DNA from: Actinacidiphila sp965342175
Lineage (GTDB): Bacteria; Actinomycetota; Actinomycetes; Streptomycetales; Streptomycetaceae
Assembly (NCBI RefSeq): GCF_965342175.1
Contig: NZ_CBDRBL010000005.1
Location: 62,001-126,000 of the forward strand
DNA: 64,000 nt
Reading direction: 5' to 3'
In this document: positions 1 through 8,618 of the stretch, in pieces
Position numbering within the stretch: position 1 is the stretch's first letter
Layout: each line of letters opens with the position of its first letter
Position numbers and translations under genes: made by a program
Notes under the pieces: generated by a model
What the model was told of the DNA's origin: nothing
Databases searched by the model: none
Seen by the model: only the letters and a program-made list of their open reading frames with translations

Positions 1-350
1 TCCAGGACGGAAGGAGGTACCCCGGCCGTCGAGACCAGCCAGTCCAACGTGCCCGCCGGCCCAGGCAGCCCGGTCACTCGGAGGTCCACGTCCACCAGCC
101 CGCCGCTCTGGTGCCGCAGCGCGGCGGGCCCCGCCCACTCGCAGGTGAGGTCCGGCGGCGCGCCGTCCGGCCCGTCGAGCAGCGTCGAGACCGGTCTGCC
201 GAGCACGTCCGCCGCCGCGTACCCCAGCAGCCGGGTGGCGACCTCGGTCCAGCGGACGAGTCTGCCCCGCGCGTCGACGACCGCCAGAGCCGCGCCGACG
301 CTGTCGAGCGCCGACGCCTGACCGGGGACGCGGGGATCGGGAGCGGACAT
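1..350 (-). CDS. PAS-domain protein, N-terminal part (runs off the window)
   Basis: Reading the minus strand from the ATG at 350 gives an open frame to the window edge, about 116 residues. It starts MSAPDPRVPGQ and has a PAS-like segment near residues 14-60 (ALAVVDARGRLVRWT, then a GYAAADVLGRPVSTLLDG stretch). That pattern is typical of the sensory N-terminus of Streptomyces PAS/SpoIIE-type phosphatases or PAS kinases, but the output domain is outside the window, so the function cannot be fixed. A GAGGG sits 10 bases upstream of the ATG at 350. An in-frame ATG at 359 lies too close to it. Confidence 0.6.
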   Translation of the reverse strand, partial: MSAPDPRVPGQASALDSVGAALAVVDARGRLVRWTEVATRLLGYAAADVLGRPVSTLLDGPDGAPPDLTCEWAGPAALRHQSGGLVDVDLRVTGLPGPAGTLDWLVSTAGVPPSVL

Positions 351-458
351 TCGTGACATTCCCTCGGGGCTCACGCTAAGTGTGCACCCGCGCCCCTGCA
401 AACGGCGGCTGCCCGGCCGACGGCCGCAGACCAGGTCCGGCCGCTCCGCCTCGGGCGG

Positions 459-2165
459 TCAGATCCAGGTGTCGAGCCACATGCGGTTGCGCCAGGCGTC
501 CATGGGGATCGTCTGCCCGGTGTAGAGCGGGAAGAAGTAGATGAAGTTCCAGACGATCAGCAGCACAAGGGTGCCCGCGCCGACCGCGCCCCACATGCGG
601 CGGCGTTCGCTCGAGCCGGGGGGACCGAGGATCGCGCCGAGCATCATCGCGACCGCGAGGCAGAGGAACGGCACGAAGACCACCGCGTAGAACAGGAAGA
701 TCGTCCGCTCCTGGTAGAGGAACCACGGCAGGTACCCGGCCGCGACGCCGCAGGCGATCGCGCCGGCGCGCCAGTCGCGGCGGAAGATCCACCGGTACAG
801 GACGTACAGCAGGGCGAAGCACCCGGCCCACCACAGCAGCGGGGTGCCGAGGGCGAGCACCTCGCGGGCGCAGCCGCCGGCCGCGGTGCAGCCGTCCTCG
901 CCGAGCTTGGGGGACTCGTAGAAGTACGACACCGGGCGGCCCAGCACCAGCCAGCTCCACGGGTTGGACTGGTAGGTGTGCGGGGAGTGCAGGTTGACGT
1001 GGAAGTCGTAGACCTGCGACTCGTAGTGCCACAGGCTGCGCAGGGACGCCCAGGCGTCGGAGAGGAAGCCGCCGTCGCCCTTGGCCCAGTTGCGGTCCCA
1101 GCCCTTGCCGCTGGTGAACCAGCCGAGCCAGGACAGCAGATAAGTGACGGCGGCGACGCCGACCATGCTGAGCGCCGCCCACAGCCCGTCCAGCCAGAAC
1201 GCGCTGAGCCGGGGGTGGCGTCCCCCCCCCACCCGGCGGGCGCCGGCGTCCCACAGCACGGTGAGGATGCCGAAGAACGCCAGCACGTACAGGCCGTTCC
1301 ACTTGGTCCCGATGGCCAGGCCCAGGCAGACCCCGGCCGCGATCCGCCACCAGCGGAAGCCCAGCCAGGTGAGGGAGGCGACGCGGTCGTTCGGACGGTC
1401 TTCGGGCAGGGCCGCGGCGAGCCGGGCCCGCGCCCGGTCGCGGTCGATCAGCAGGCAGCCGAAGGCGGCCAGCACGAAGAACATCACGACCAGGTCGAGC
1501 AGGGCGACGCGGCTCATCACGAAGTGCAGTCCGTCGACGGCCATCAGGCCGCCCGCGAGGCAGCCCAGCGCCGTGGAGCGGAAGAGCCGGCGGCCGATCC
1601 GGCAGAGCATCAGCACCGACAACGTGCCGAGCACCGCCATCGCGAAGCGCCAGCCGAAGGGGTTCAAGCCGAAGATCCACTCGCCGGAGGCGATCACCCA
1701 CTTGCCCACCGGCGGGTGCACCACGTACGAGGGGGCGTCGGAGAGCGGCACGGAGGGCGGGGTGGCGAGGATCAGGTCGTTGGCCTTCTCCGGCCAGCTG
1801 CCCTCGTAGCCGTACTGCAGGAGCGACCAGGCGTCCTTCGCGTAGTACGTCTCGTCGAATATCACCGCGTGGGGGCTGCCCAGGTTCCAGAACCGGAGCA
1901 GGCCCGCGAAGAGCGCCACGAGCAGCGGGCCGCCCCAGCCGCTCCAGCGGGCGAGCCGGGACGCCGTCACCGGGCCCGTACCGAGCGCCGCCCACACCCG
2001 CGTCCCCGGCTCCGGGAACGGCGCGACCAGGCGCTCGCGCACGCCGGGGCGCGGACGGTCCGCGTAGCCGAACCGGCGCAGCCGGCGCTGCCAGGGGTTC
2101 TGCTCCTGTACGGCCATCGGCGCGTCCTCGACCGGGTGCGGGTGCGTCGCGGTGTCACTGGTCAC
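459..2165 (-). CDS. pmt: Polyprenyl-phosphate-mannose--protein O-mannosyltransferase (PMT family)
   Basis: This membrane enzyme transfers mannose from a polyprenyl-phosphate carrier to Ser/Thr of exported proteins. The product is about 568 residues with many hydrophobic segments. The first extracytoplasmic loop carries the family acidic pair in FDETYYAKDAWSLL, followed by the HPPVGKW motif. The C-terminal half holds the usual aromatic loop and further membrane segments. I chose the GTG at 2165 (protein begins with TSDTATHPHP); an upstream ATG at 2213 adds an unlikely basic stretch, and an internal ATG (MAVQEQNPW) is another option. It diverges from rsmI, as pmt (SCO3154) and rsmI (SCO3155) do in S. 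coelicolor. Confidence 0.9.
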   Translation of the reverse strand: MTSDTATHPHPVEDAPMAVQEQNPWQRRLRRFGYADRPRPGVRERLVAPFPEPGTRVWAALGTGPVTASRLARWSGWGGPLLVALFAGLLRFWNLGSPHAVIFDETYYAKDAWSLLQYGYEGSWPEKANDLILATPPSVPLSDAPSYVVHPPVGKWVIASGEWIFGLNPFGWRFAMAVLGTLSVLMLCRIGRRLFRSTALGCLAGGLMAVDGLHFVMSRVALLDLVVMFFVLAAFGCLLIDRDRARARLAAALPEDRPNDRVASLTWLGFRWWRIAAGVCLGLAIGTKWNGLYVLAFFGILTVLWDAGARRVGGGRHPRLSAFWLDGLWAALSMVGVAAVTYLLSWLGWFTSGKGWDRNWAKGDGGFLSDAWASLRSLWHYESQVYDFHVNLHSPHTYQSNPWSWLVLGRPVSYFYESPKLGEDGCTAAGGCAREVLALGTPLLWWAGCFALLYVLYRWIFRRDWRAGAIACGVAAGYLPWFLYQERTIFLFYAVVFVPFLCLAVAMMLGAILGPPGSSERRRMWGAVGAGTLVLLIVWNFIYFFPLYTGQTIPMDAWRNRMWLDTWI

Positions 2166-2293
2166 CGGGCCATCGTAGGGACACCGCCTGCGGAAGCGCG
2201 CAGGCCGCGCCAACCGGGCGCACCCCGCCGTGCGCCGCGGCCCCGGGCAGCACCGGCCCGGGCCGGGGGCGCGACGGGTGGGAGACTGGGGCG

Positions 2294-3178
2294 GTGACTA
2301 GCTCCGCAGCACCGGCCGCAGGCGTACTCGTACTCGCAGGGACCCCCATCGGGGACGTGGCCGACGCACCGCCCCGGCTCTCCTCGGAGCTGGCCGGCGC
2401 CGACGTGATCGCCGCCGAGGACACCCGGCGGCTGCGTCGGCTCACCCAGTCCTTGGGCGTGACCACCACTGCCCGGGTGGTGTCGTACTTCGAGGGCAAC
2501 GAGTCAGCCCGCACCCCGGAGCTCGTCGCGGCGCTGGAGGCGGGCGCCCGGGTGCTGCTCGTCACCGACGCCGGGATGCCCTCGGTCTCCGACCCCGGCT
2601 ACCGGCTGGTCGCGGCGGCCGTCGAGCGCGGCATCCGGGTGACGGCCGTCCCCGGCCCGTCCGCCGTGCTGACCGCGCTCGCCCTCAGCGGGCTGCCCGT
2701 GGACCGCTTCTGCTTCGAGGGCTTCCCGCCGCGCAAGGCCGGGGAGCGGCGGGCCCGGCTCGGCGAGGCCGCCGGCGAGCGCCGCACCCTGGTGTACTTC
2801 GAGGCGCCGCACCGCCTCGCCGAGACCCTCGCCGCCATGGCCGAGGCCTTCGGCGGCGGACGCCGGGCCGCCGTCTGCCGCGAGCTGACCAAGACCTACG
2901 AGGAGGTCAGGCGCGGCACCCTGGAGGAGCTGGCGGCCTGGGCCGCCGAAGGGGTCCGCGGGGAGATCACGGTCGTGGTGGAGGGTGCTCCGGAGACCGG
3001 GCCGGAGGAGCTTGACGCCGCCGAGCTGGTGCGCCGGGTCCGCCTCCGCGAGGAGGCGGGTGAGCGCCGCAAGGAGGCGATCGCCGCCGTGGCGGCGGAG
3101 GCGGGACTGCCCAAACGGGAGGTCTTCGACGCGGTGGTGTCCGCGAAGCACGCCGCGAACCCCTCCGCGGCGGGCTGA
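2294..3178 (+). CDS. rsmI: 16S rRNA (cytidine(1402)-2'-O)-methyltransferase RsmI
   Basis: RsmI 2'-O-methylates C1402 of 16S rRNA in the ribosomal P site using SAM. The 294-residue product opens with the tetrapyrrole-methylase-like fold (VLVLAGTPIGDVADAPPRL, residues about 11-29). It continues with the family motifs AEDTRRLRRL, LVTDAGMPSVSDPGYRLV, VPGPSAVLTAL and FEGFPPRK. The lysine-rich C-terminal tail (AAEAGLPKREVFDAVV) is normal for the family. It starts with GTG at 2294 and is transcribed divergently from pmt across a gap of about 130 bases that must hold both promoters. Confidence 0.93.
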   Translation: MTSSAAPAAGVLVLAGTPIGDVADAPPRLSSELAGADVIAAEDTRRLRRLTQSLGVTTTARVVSYFEGNESARTPELVAALEAGARVLLVTDAGMPSVSDPGYRLVAAAVERGIRVTAVPGPSAVLTALALSGLPVDRFCFEGFPPRKAGERRARLGEAAGERRTLVYFEAPHRLAETLAAMAEAFGGGRRAAVCRELTKTYEEVRRGTLEELAAWAAEGVRGEITVVVEGAPETGPEELDAAELVRRVRLREEAGERRKEAIAAVAAEAGLPKREVFDAVVSAKHAANPSAAG

Positions 3179-3237
3179 ACGCGGTCCCGGAACGCCGTGC
3201 GGGAGAAAGCCGTGCGGGAGAACGCCCTGCGGGCGAC

Positions 3238-3357
3238 GGCTCGCCCGGCGGCGTTGTCGTCGGCCGCACCAGCCCCGCTGCGTGCGCCTTCCCCGCCTCG
3301 CCGGCCCCGGCCCGCGACCCGCACCTTGCACCGCCCCATCTGACCGCACCGCCTCTA
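3238..3357. repeat. Tandem intergenic repeat, copy A
   Basis: This is the first of two imperfect copies of an element of about 120 bases. Shared anchors are GGCGGCGTTGTCGTCGG at 3247-3263 and CGCACCGCCTCTA at 3345-3357. The same anchors recur exactly 162 bases later in copy B. It lies in the non-coding gap after rsmI. It can be read as open frame on either strand, but no frame has a credible start or family resemblance. Confidence 0.75.
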
Positions 3358-3399
3358 GGAGGCCGCGCGGATAGGCGGGCCGGCGTCGCGGGTCGATGG

Positions 3400-3519
3400 C
3401 TCTCGCCTGGCGGCGTTGTCGTCGGTCGCCGCAGCTCCGCTGCGTCTCCCTTCTCCGCCTTGCCAAACTCGGCCCTCGACCCGCTCCCTTCTCCACCCCG
3501 CCTATCCGCACCGCCTCTA
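3400..3519. repeat. Tandem intergenic repeat, copy B, with 13-base inverted repeat
   Basis: This is the second copy. Its anchors are at 3409-3425 and 3507-3519. A perfect 13-base inverted repeat brackets it: GCGGATAGGCGGG at 3367-3379 and its complement at 3497-3509. Upstream, at about 3194-3230, is a short iterated GTGCGGGAGAA-type sequence. The element resembles interspersed non-coding repeats of streptomycetes (from memory). The remaining gap down to 3712 holds no gene I can support. Confidence 0.7.
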
Positions 3520-3675
3520 AACACGGCGCGGGGCAAAGTCCTATCGTGGGAGAGGGAAAGACCTGGGGCCGCCTGCCCGGCCCTCGGTCACCGCCACCCC
3601 AAAACTGGCTCAAGAAAGGGCACCCCTTCTGTCGCCGACGCCCTTGCGGGCGTTCGCTGGTACAGGGAAGTCCCG

Positions 3676-3696
3676 CTCCGGACGCCTCGTCCGGAG
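3676..3696 (+). promoter_or_regulatory. Stable hairpin just upstream of a ribosome-binding site
   Basis: CTCCGGACG (3676-3684) pairs perfectly with CGTCCGGAG (3688-3696) around a 3-base loop. It lies 6 bases before the AGGAG that serves the ATG at 3713. In the transcript it would sit directly against the ribosome entry site. It could equally be a leftover terminator of the preceding region. There is no U-run. Confidence 0.4.
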
Positions 3697-3712
3697 GGCA
3701 TCAGGAGCTGCC

Positions 3713-4111
3713 ATGAGCGAGACCGTCGGAACCGATGGCACGATCCGTGAGGCGTACGCCTTCGTCTGCATCAGCTGTGGCCGCGGGTGGGAGCAGGCGT
3801 ACGAGATCGAGCACCACGTCGATGCACAGGGCCGCGAGGTCGTCTGGTACATGGCGGACGGCAAGCGCGTGCCGTCCCCGCTCACCAGGCCGACGTGCGT
3901 GGAGTGCGAGAGCCACAAGGTCCGCATCATGCAGGCCGGACAGGTCTCCGGGGTCGCCGGCTCCTGGACGGGCACCGCGGCCGCCGGCCCCCTGCCCGCG
4001 GCCTCCGACATGCGCCGGGTCCCGGTGTCCTCCGCCGTGGAGGGTGCGGAGCACCGAGCGCGGCACTGGTCGCCCCGCAACCTGCTGCACCGCAGGCGCG
4101 GCGGGCAGTAG
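3713..4111 (+). CDS. Small zinc-ribbon protein of unknown function
   Basis: A 132-residue soluble protein. Two cysteine pairs, C19-x2-C22 (CISC) and C62-x2-C65 (CVEC), lie either side of about 40 residues and should bind one zinc ion. This is the pattern of a zinc ribbon, often a nucleic-acid or ribosome-associated module. The C-terminal half is low in structure and ends in a basic tail (NLLHRRRGGQ). The ATG at 3713 is preceded by AGGAG at a good distance; an upstream in-frame ATG at 3644 lacks a site. It sits between rsmI and tatD. No specific function is evident. Confidence 0.75.
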   Translation: MSETVGTDGTIREAYAFVCISCGRGWEQAYEIEHHVDAQGREVVWYMADGKRVPSPLTRPTCVECESHKVRIMQAGQVSGVAGSWTGTAAAGPLPAASDMRRVPVSSAVEGAEHRARHWSPRNLLHRRRGGQ

Positions 4112-4179
4112 CCGTACTGCCCGGCACTGGCTGCGACGCCCGGCGCAGGGCCTCGCAGCCCCCGCCTAGGATCGGGTCC

Positions 4180-5079
4180 ATGCCCGAGCAGAACCAGAGC
4201 CAGCGCCCGAAGAAGGCCGTGTCCGCACCGCCCCTCCCCGAACCGCTCGCGGTCCCGGTGGCGGACTCGCACACCCACCTCGACATGCAGGAGGGCGGCG
4301 TCGAGGAGGCGCTGGCGAAGGCGGCGTCCGTCGGTGTGACGACCGTGGTCCAGGTCGGCTGCGACGTGGACGGCTCCCACTGGGCGGCGCGCACCGCGGC
4401 GGCGTACGACGCCGTGTGGGCGGCCGTCGCGCTGCACCCCAACGAGGCCCCGCGGCTCGTCCACGGCGAGCCCGGGGGAGGAGGGCCGCGCCAGGGCGCC
4501 CGTGAGGCGGGCGGCCGCGCGGCCCTCGACGCCGCCCTCGAGGAGATCGACGCCCTCGCCGCGCTGCCCCAGGTGCGAGGCGTCGGCGAGACCGGACTGG
4601 ACTACTTCCGCACCGGGCCCGAGGGCCTGGAAGCCCAGCAGTACTCCTTCCGCCGCCACATCGACATGGCCAAGCGGCACGGCAAGGCCCTGGTGATCCA
4701 CGACCGCGAGGCCCACGCCGACGTGCTGCGCATCCTCGACGAGGAGGGCGCACCCGGCACCGTCGTCTTCCACTGCTACTCCGGTGACGCGGACATGACC
4801 AAAGTCTGCGCCGACAAGGGCTACTTCATGTCCTTCGCGGGCAACGTCACATACAAGTCCAACCAGAGCCTGCGCGACGCGGTCGCCGTCGCCCCCGCCG
4901 AGCTGCTGCTCGTCGAGACCGACGCGCCCTTCCTCACCCCCGTCCCGCACCGCGGCCGCCCCAACGCCCCGTATCTGATCCCGGTCACCCTGCGGGCCAT
5001 GGCCGCCGTCCGCGGCGCCGCGGAGGACGAACTGGCCGCGGCCGTAGCGCACAACACGGCCCGCGCCTTCGGATACTGA
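4180..5079 (+). CDS. tatD: TatD-family metal-dependent hydrolase (DNase)
   Basis: A TIM-barrel metallohydrolase of the TatD DNase family, 299 residues. All metal-ligand motifs are visible: DSHTHLD near residue 28, the GVGETGLDYF glutamate, VIHDREAH, FHCYSG, and the C-terminal VETDAPFL aspartate. Relatives have 3'-5' exonuclease activity on DNA and RNA. There is an insertion of about 20 residues (HGEPGGGGPRQGAREAGG) before the first conserved helix, as in other streptomycetes. The start is the ATG at 4180 (MPEQNQSQ). It lies upstream of rpfB in the same direction. Confidence 0.9.
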   Translation: MPEQNQSQRPKKAVSAPPLPEPLAVPVADSHTHLDMQEGGVEEALAKAASVGVTTVVQVGCDVDGSHWAARTAAAYDAVWAAVALHPNEAPRLVHGEPGGGGPRQGAREAGGRAALDAALEEIDALAALPQVRGVGETGLDYFRTGPEGLEAQQYSFRRHIDMAKRHGKALVIHDREAHADVLRILDEEGAPGTVVFHCYSGDADMTKVCADKGYFMSFAGNVTYKSNQSLRDAVAVAPAELLLVETDAPFLTPVPHRGRPNAPYLIPVTLRAMAAVRGAAEDELAAAVAHNTARAFGY

Positions 5080-5243
5080 CGCCGCCTCACGCGCGTCGCG
5101 CGGTCGGCGTAACAGCACGCGCCCGGTTGCGGACGCCCGACGGGTCGCGGCGGAAGCCGCCCCAACCGGGGCCGGAGCGCTTTGAGCGTGCCCTCGCGAG
5201 GCGCCCAAGGACCGCGTCCGCTCACGGAGCGTGATCGTTCCGC

Positions 5244-5273
5244 TTGGGGGAGTGGTGAATCCTCCGCTATGGT
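5244..5273 (+). promoter_or_regulatory. Candidate promoter of rpfB
   Basis: TTGGGG (5244-5249) and TATGGT (5268-5273) are 18 bases apart and resemble -35/-10 elements of a housekeeping-type promoter. About 40 bases of leader remain before the GTG at 5314. This includes the imperfect inverted repeat CCCGGTTC...GGACCGGG and the ribosome site GGAGG. I see no c-di-AMP riboswitch fold of the kind known upstream of rpfA. Confidence 0.35.
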
Positions 5274-5313
5274 CCCGGTTCGGTCTTATATCGGACCGGG
5301 CCGGAGGTACGCC

Positions 5314-6570
5314 GTGGGCAACAGGAGCAAGGCGGGCACGACGCGGGCGACGCGGGCGGGAAGGCACTCCCACGCGGAGGGCCGCAACCGCGGGACACCG
5401 GGTGGGGCCCCCGCCACCGAGGACGCCGCACCCCGTCCGGGGCGCGCGGCCGCGCGGCACAGCCGCGCCGCCAAGCGCCCCGACATGCTGAGCAGGCTGC
5501 TGCCCCGGGCGCTGGTCGTCGCCTGCCTGGCGGGCAGCAGCACCGCCTACCTGGCCGGCGGCAAGGTCGTGCAGCTCAGCGTGGACGGCCGGCCGCGCAC
5601 CCTCAACACCTTCGCCGGGAGCGTCGGGGAACTGCTGCAGCGCCATGGCGTGCGGGTCGGCGACCACGACATCGTCGCCCCCGGCTCCGACACGGCGCTG
5701 AAGGACGGCGACACCGTCGCCGTCCGCTACGGCCGGCCGATCGCCCTCACCCTCGACGGCCGGCCCCGGCGGATCTGGACCACGGCCGGCACCGTCGACG
5801 GCGCCCTGCGCCAGCTGGGCGTGCGCGCGGACGGCGCGTACCTGTCCGCGTCCCGAGGCGAGGCCATCGGGCGCCACGGGCTGGAGCTGGACGTGCGCAC
5901 CGAACGCCAGGTGACCTTCCTCGCCGACGGCCGCGAACGCCCCTTCCGCACCAACGCCGCCACCGTGGGCGAGGCGCTGCGCGACGCCGGCATCGTGCTG
6001 CGCGGCATGGACGCCGCCTCCGTCGACCCCGACACCTTCCCCCGCGAGGGCCAGACGATCTCCGTCAAGCGCATCCGCGGCCACGACGAGGTCCACGAGG
6101 AGCCGGTGCCCTTCCCCGTCGTACGGAAGAAGGACCCCTCGCTGTTCGAGGGCACCACCGTCGTCGACACCCGGGGCAAGAACGGGCTGCGCCGCGTCAC
6201 GTACGCGTACCGGACGGTCGACGGAGTCCGGCAGAAGCCCCGGCGCATCGCCGAGGAGCTGCTGCGCGAGCCAGTACGGCAGATCGTGCGCGTCGGCACC
6301 AAGCCGCTCCCGAACAGCGTCAAGGGCGCCGACCACCTCAACTGGAAGGCCCTCGGCCAGTGCGAGGCGGGCGGCCGGCCCAACGCGGTGGACGCCTCCG
6401 GCACCTACGGCGGGCTCTACCAGTTCGACCGGCGCACCTGGCGCAAGCTCGGCGGCCGCGGCCGGCCCCAGGACGCCTCGGCCAAGGAGCAGACGTACCG
6501 CGCCAAGCGGCTGTACATCCAGCGCGGCGCCAGCCCCTGGCCGGTGTGCGGGCGCAAGCTGCACTCCTAG
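5314..6570 (+). CDS. rpfB: Resuscitation-promoting factor RpfB (peptidoglycan-cleaving, DUF348-G5-RPF)
   Basis: RpfB is an exported muralytic enzyme that stimulates spore germination and regrowth. In the 418 residues I see: a basic cytoplasmic N-terminus; one membrane/signal segment at about 62-84 (LPRALVVACLAGSSTAYLAGG); three DUF348 repeats (each around a VDGRPRTLNTFAGSVGELL-like core) to about residue 255; a G5 domain (EEPVPFPVVRKKD...KPRRIAEELLREPV); and the RPF lysozyme-like domain. The RPF domain has the catalytic Glu in QCEAGG, the YGGLYQFDRRTW motif and a closing Cys. The GTG at 5314 follows CCGGAGG at 6 bases, and an earlier ATG at 5182 lacks a site. It is followed by rsmA and ispE, the normal actinobacterial neighbourhood. 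Confidence 0.92.
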   Translation: MGNRSKAGTTRATRAGRHSHAEGRNRGTPGGAPATEDAAPRPGRAAARHSRAAKRPDMLSRLLPRALVVACLAGSSTAYLAGGKVVQLSVDGRPRTLNTFAGSVGELLQRHGVRVGDHDIVAPGSDTALKDGDTVAVRYGRPIALTLDGRPRRIWTTAGTVDGALRQLGVRADGAYLSASRGEAIGRHGLELDVRTERQVTFLADGRERPFRTNAATVGEALRDAGIVLRGMDAASVDPDTFPREGQTISVKRIRGHDEVHEEPVPFPVVRKKDPSLFEGTTVVDTRGKNGLRRVTYAYRTVDGVRQKPRRIAEELLREPVRQIVRVGTKPLPNSVKGADHLNWKALGQCEAGGRPNAVDASGTYGGLYQFDRRTWRKLGGRGRPQDASAKEQTYRAKRLYIQRGASPWPVCGRKLHS

Positions 6571-6658
6571 GTTGCGGGAGGCGCCGCAGGCACCGGCGGC
6601 CGAGGCACCGCACGCACAGGCCGCGGGCGGCCCCGCCGGGCCCGGATACCCTTGAGCG

Positions 6659-7552
6659 GTGAGCACCACCGACCACTCCGGTCCCGCCGACGACGCCCTG
6701 CTCGGCCCCGCCGACATCCGTGAGCTGGCCGCCGCGCTGGGCGTCCGCCCCACCAAGCAGCGGGGCCAGAACTTCGTCATCGACGCGAACACGGTGCGCC
6801 GCATCGTGCGCACCGCGGACGTCCGGCCCGACGACGTGGTCGTCGAGGTCGGTCCCGGGCTCGGCTCGCTCACGCTGGCGCTGCTGGAGGTGGCCGAGCG
6901 CGTCACCGCGGTCGAGATCGACGACGTGCTGGCCGCGGCCCTCCCCTCGACCGTCGCCGCCCGCCTGCCTGTGCTCGCGGACCGCTTCTCGCTCGTGCAC
7001 AGCGACGCGCTGCGCGTGCAGGAGCTGCCCGGCCCGCCGCCCACGGCGCTGGTGGCGAATCTGCCCTACAACGTGGCCGTCCCCGTACTGCTGCACATGC
7101 TCGCGACCTTCCCGAGCATCGAGCGCACCCTGGTCATGGTGCAGTCCGAGGTGGCGGACCGGCTGGCCGCCGGTCCCGGCTCCAAGGTGTACGGGGTGCC
7201 CTCGGTGAAGGCCGCCTGGTACGCGGAGGTCAAGCGGGCCGGCGCCATCGGCCGCAATGTCTTCTGGCCCGCCCCGAACGTGGACTCCGGGCTGGTGTCG
7301 CTGGTCCGCCGCAAGGAGCCGCTCGTCACCACCGCCTCCCGCGAGCAGGTCTTCGCGGTCGTGGACGCCGCTTTCGCACAGCGCCGCAAGACGCTGCGGG
7401 CGGCGCTCGCCGGCTGGGCGGGCTCTGCCGCCGCGGCGGAGGAGGCGCTGGTGGCCGCGGGGATCTCACCGCAGGCGCGCGGCGAGTCGCTGACGGTGGA
7501 GCAGTTCGCGGCGATCGCCGAGCACGGCGGGGCCGCCGCCCCCCGGAGGTAG
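6659..7552 (+). CDS. rsmA: 16S rRNA (adenine(1518/1519)-N6)-dimethyltransferase RsmA (KsgA)
   Basis: RsmA dimethylates A1518 and A1519 in the 3'-terminal hairpin of 16S rRNA, a late step of 30S maturation. The 297 residues show the GQNFVID N-motif and the SAM-binding loop VEVGPGLGSLT. They also show the acidic EIDDVLA and the catalytic NLPYNVAVPVLLHML. The C-terminal helical domain has FAQRRKTLRAAL. It starts with GTG at 6659. It sits about 90 bases after rpfB and about 110 before ispE, a conserved rpf-rsmA-ispE order in Streptomyces. Confidence 0.95.
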   Translation: MSTTDHSGPADDALLGPADIRELAAALGVRPTKQRGQNFVIDANTVRRIVRTADVRPDDVVVEVGPGLGSLTLALLEVAERVTAVEIDDVLAAALPSTVAARLPVLADRFSLVHSDALRVQELPGPPPTALVANLPYNVAVPVLLHMLATFPSIERTLVMVQSEVADRLAAGPGSKVYGVPSVKAAWYAEVKRAGAIGRNVFWPAPNVDSGLVSLVRRKEPLVTTASREQVFAVVDAAFAQRRKTLRAALAGWAGSAAAAEEALVAAGISPQARGESLTVEQFAAIAEHGGAAAPRR

Positions 7553-7661
7553 CAGCGGGCACAATGGGGGCGTCGCCCTGCCGGGCGGGTCCCGTTCCGG
7601 CCTCGGCACGCGGCGCGCGCCGCACGCCGCACGACCCGAAGCACCGAGGAGAACCGCGCCA

Positions 7662-8570
7662 GTGACCCGCCGATCCGCGTCCGTGACCGTCCGCGTCCCC
7701 GCCAAGGTCAACGTCCAGCTCGCGGTGGGCGGACCCCGCTCCGACGGCTTCCACGACCTGGCGAACGTCTTCCTCGCCGTCGGCCTGTACGACGAGGTCA
7801 CCGTCACTCACGCCGAGCAACTGCGGATCACGGTCGCCGGACCGGACGCCGCCCAGGTCCCGGTGGACGCGAGCAACCTCGCCGCCCGCGCCGCCGTCGC
7901 GCTCGCCGCACAACACGGCCTGGAGCCGCGCGTCCACATCCACATCGCCAAGGACATTCCCGTCGCGGGCGGGATGGCCGGCGGCAGCGCCGACGCGGCG
8001 GGCGCCCTCGTCGCCTGCGACGCGCTGTGGGGCACCGGAGCGAGCCGCGAGGAACTGCTCGCGATCTGCGCCGAGCTCGGCAGTGACGTCCCCTTCAGCC
8101 TGGTCGGCGGGGCCGCCCTCGGCCGGGGCCGCGGCGAGCTGCTGGAGCCGCTGGAGACGGGCGGCACCTTCCACTGGGTCTTCGCCGTCGCCGACGGCGG
8201 TCTGTCCACCCCCGAGGTCTACCGCGAGTGCGACCGGCTGCGCGGCGACGCGGCGGTGCCGGAGCCGGAGGCGTCCCCGGCCCTGCTGGACGCGCTGCGC
8301 AGTGGCGACGCCGGCGCCCTCGCCGCCTCGCTGGCGAACGACCTGCAGCCGGCCGCGCTGTCCCTGCGGCCGTCGCTGGCGCAGACCCTCGCCGCGGGCA
8401 CCGAGGCCGGCGCGCTGGCCGCCCTGGTCTCCGGTTCCGGTCCCACGACGGCCTTCCTCGCGAAGGACGCCGAGGCCGCGCGCGCCGTCGCCGATGCCCT
8501 CGCCGTGTCCGGCACGTGCCGCGCGGTCCGGGTGACCACGGGCCCCGCGCGGGGCGCGACCGTGGTCTGA
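7662..8570 (+). CDS. ispE: 4-diphosphocytidyl-2-C-methyl-D-erythritol kinase IspE
   Basis: IspE phosphorylates the 2-hydroxyl of CDP-methylerythritol, the fourth step of the non-mevalonate isoprenoid pathway. The 302 residues carry the GHMP-kinase pattern: a PAKVNVQLAVG substrate loop near the N-terminus, the ATP-binding VAGGMAGGSADAAGALVA at about 101-118, and the C-terminal ALVSGSGPTTAFLA motif. The GTG at 7662 follows GAGGAG at a good distance. Confidence 0.95.
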   Translation: MTRRSASVTVRVPAKVNVQLAVGGPRSDGFHDLANVFLAVGLYDEVTVTHAEQLRITVAGPDAAQVPVDASNLAARAAVALAAQHGLEPRVHIHIAKDIPVAGGMAGGSADAAGALVACDALWGTGASREELLAICAELGSDVPFSLVGGAALGRGRGELLEPLETGGTFHWVFAVADGGLSTPEVYRECDRLRGDAAVPEPEASPALLDALRSGDAGALAASLANDLQPAALSLRPSLAQTLAAGTEAGALAALVSGSGPTTAFLAKDAEAARAVADALAVSGTCRAVRVTTGPARGATVV

Positions 8571-8618
8571 GCGCGCGCGTACGCGGGGCCCGGCGGGCGT
8601 CCGATTCCGGGCCGAACG

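Noticed and set aside
49..356. Plus-strand frames at the left edge
   Set aside because: They mirror the minus-strand PAS reading and have no ribosome site or family pattern.
2967..3536. Minus-strand 189-codon frame over the tandem repeats
   Set aside because: It translates the repeat element (RRPTTTPPGE-type repeats) and overlaps rsmI; no start site or known domain.
5079..5110. Hairpin after tatD as a terminator
   Set aside because: ACGCCG/CGGCGT with an inner CGCGCG pair is possible but weak and common in such GC-rich DNA, so it is not listed.
5111..5313. c-di-AMP (ydaO) riboswitch upstream of rpfB
   Set aside because: Known upstream of rpfA in Streptomyces, so I looked for it here. The short leader lacks the expected conserved blocks.
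3610..7044. 1144-codon minus-strand frame opposite tatD-rpfB-rsmA
   Set aside because: Three well-supported genes lie on the plus strand. The frame is a third-position GC shadow.
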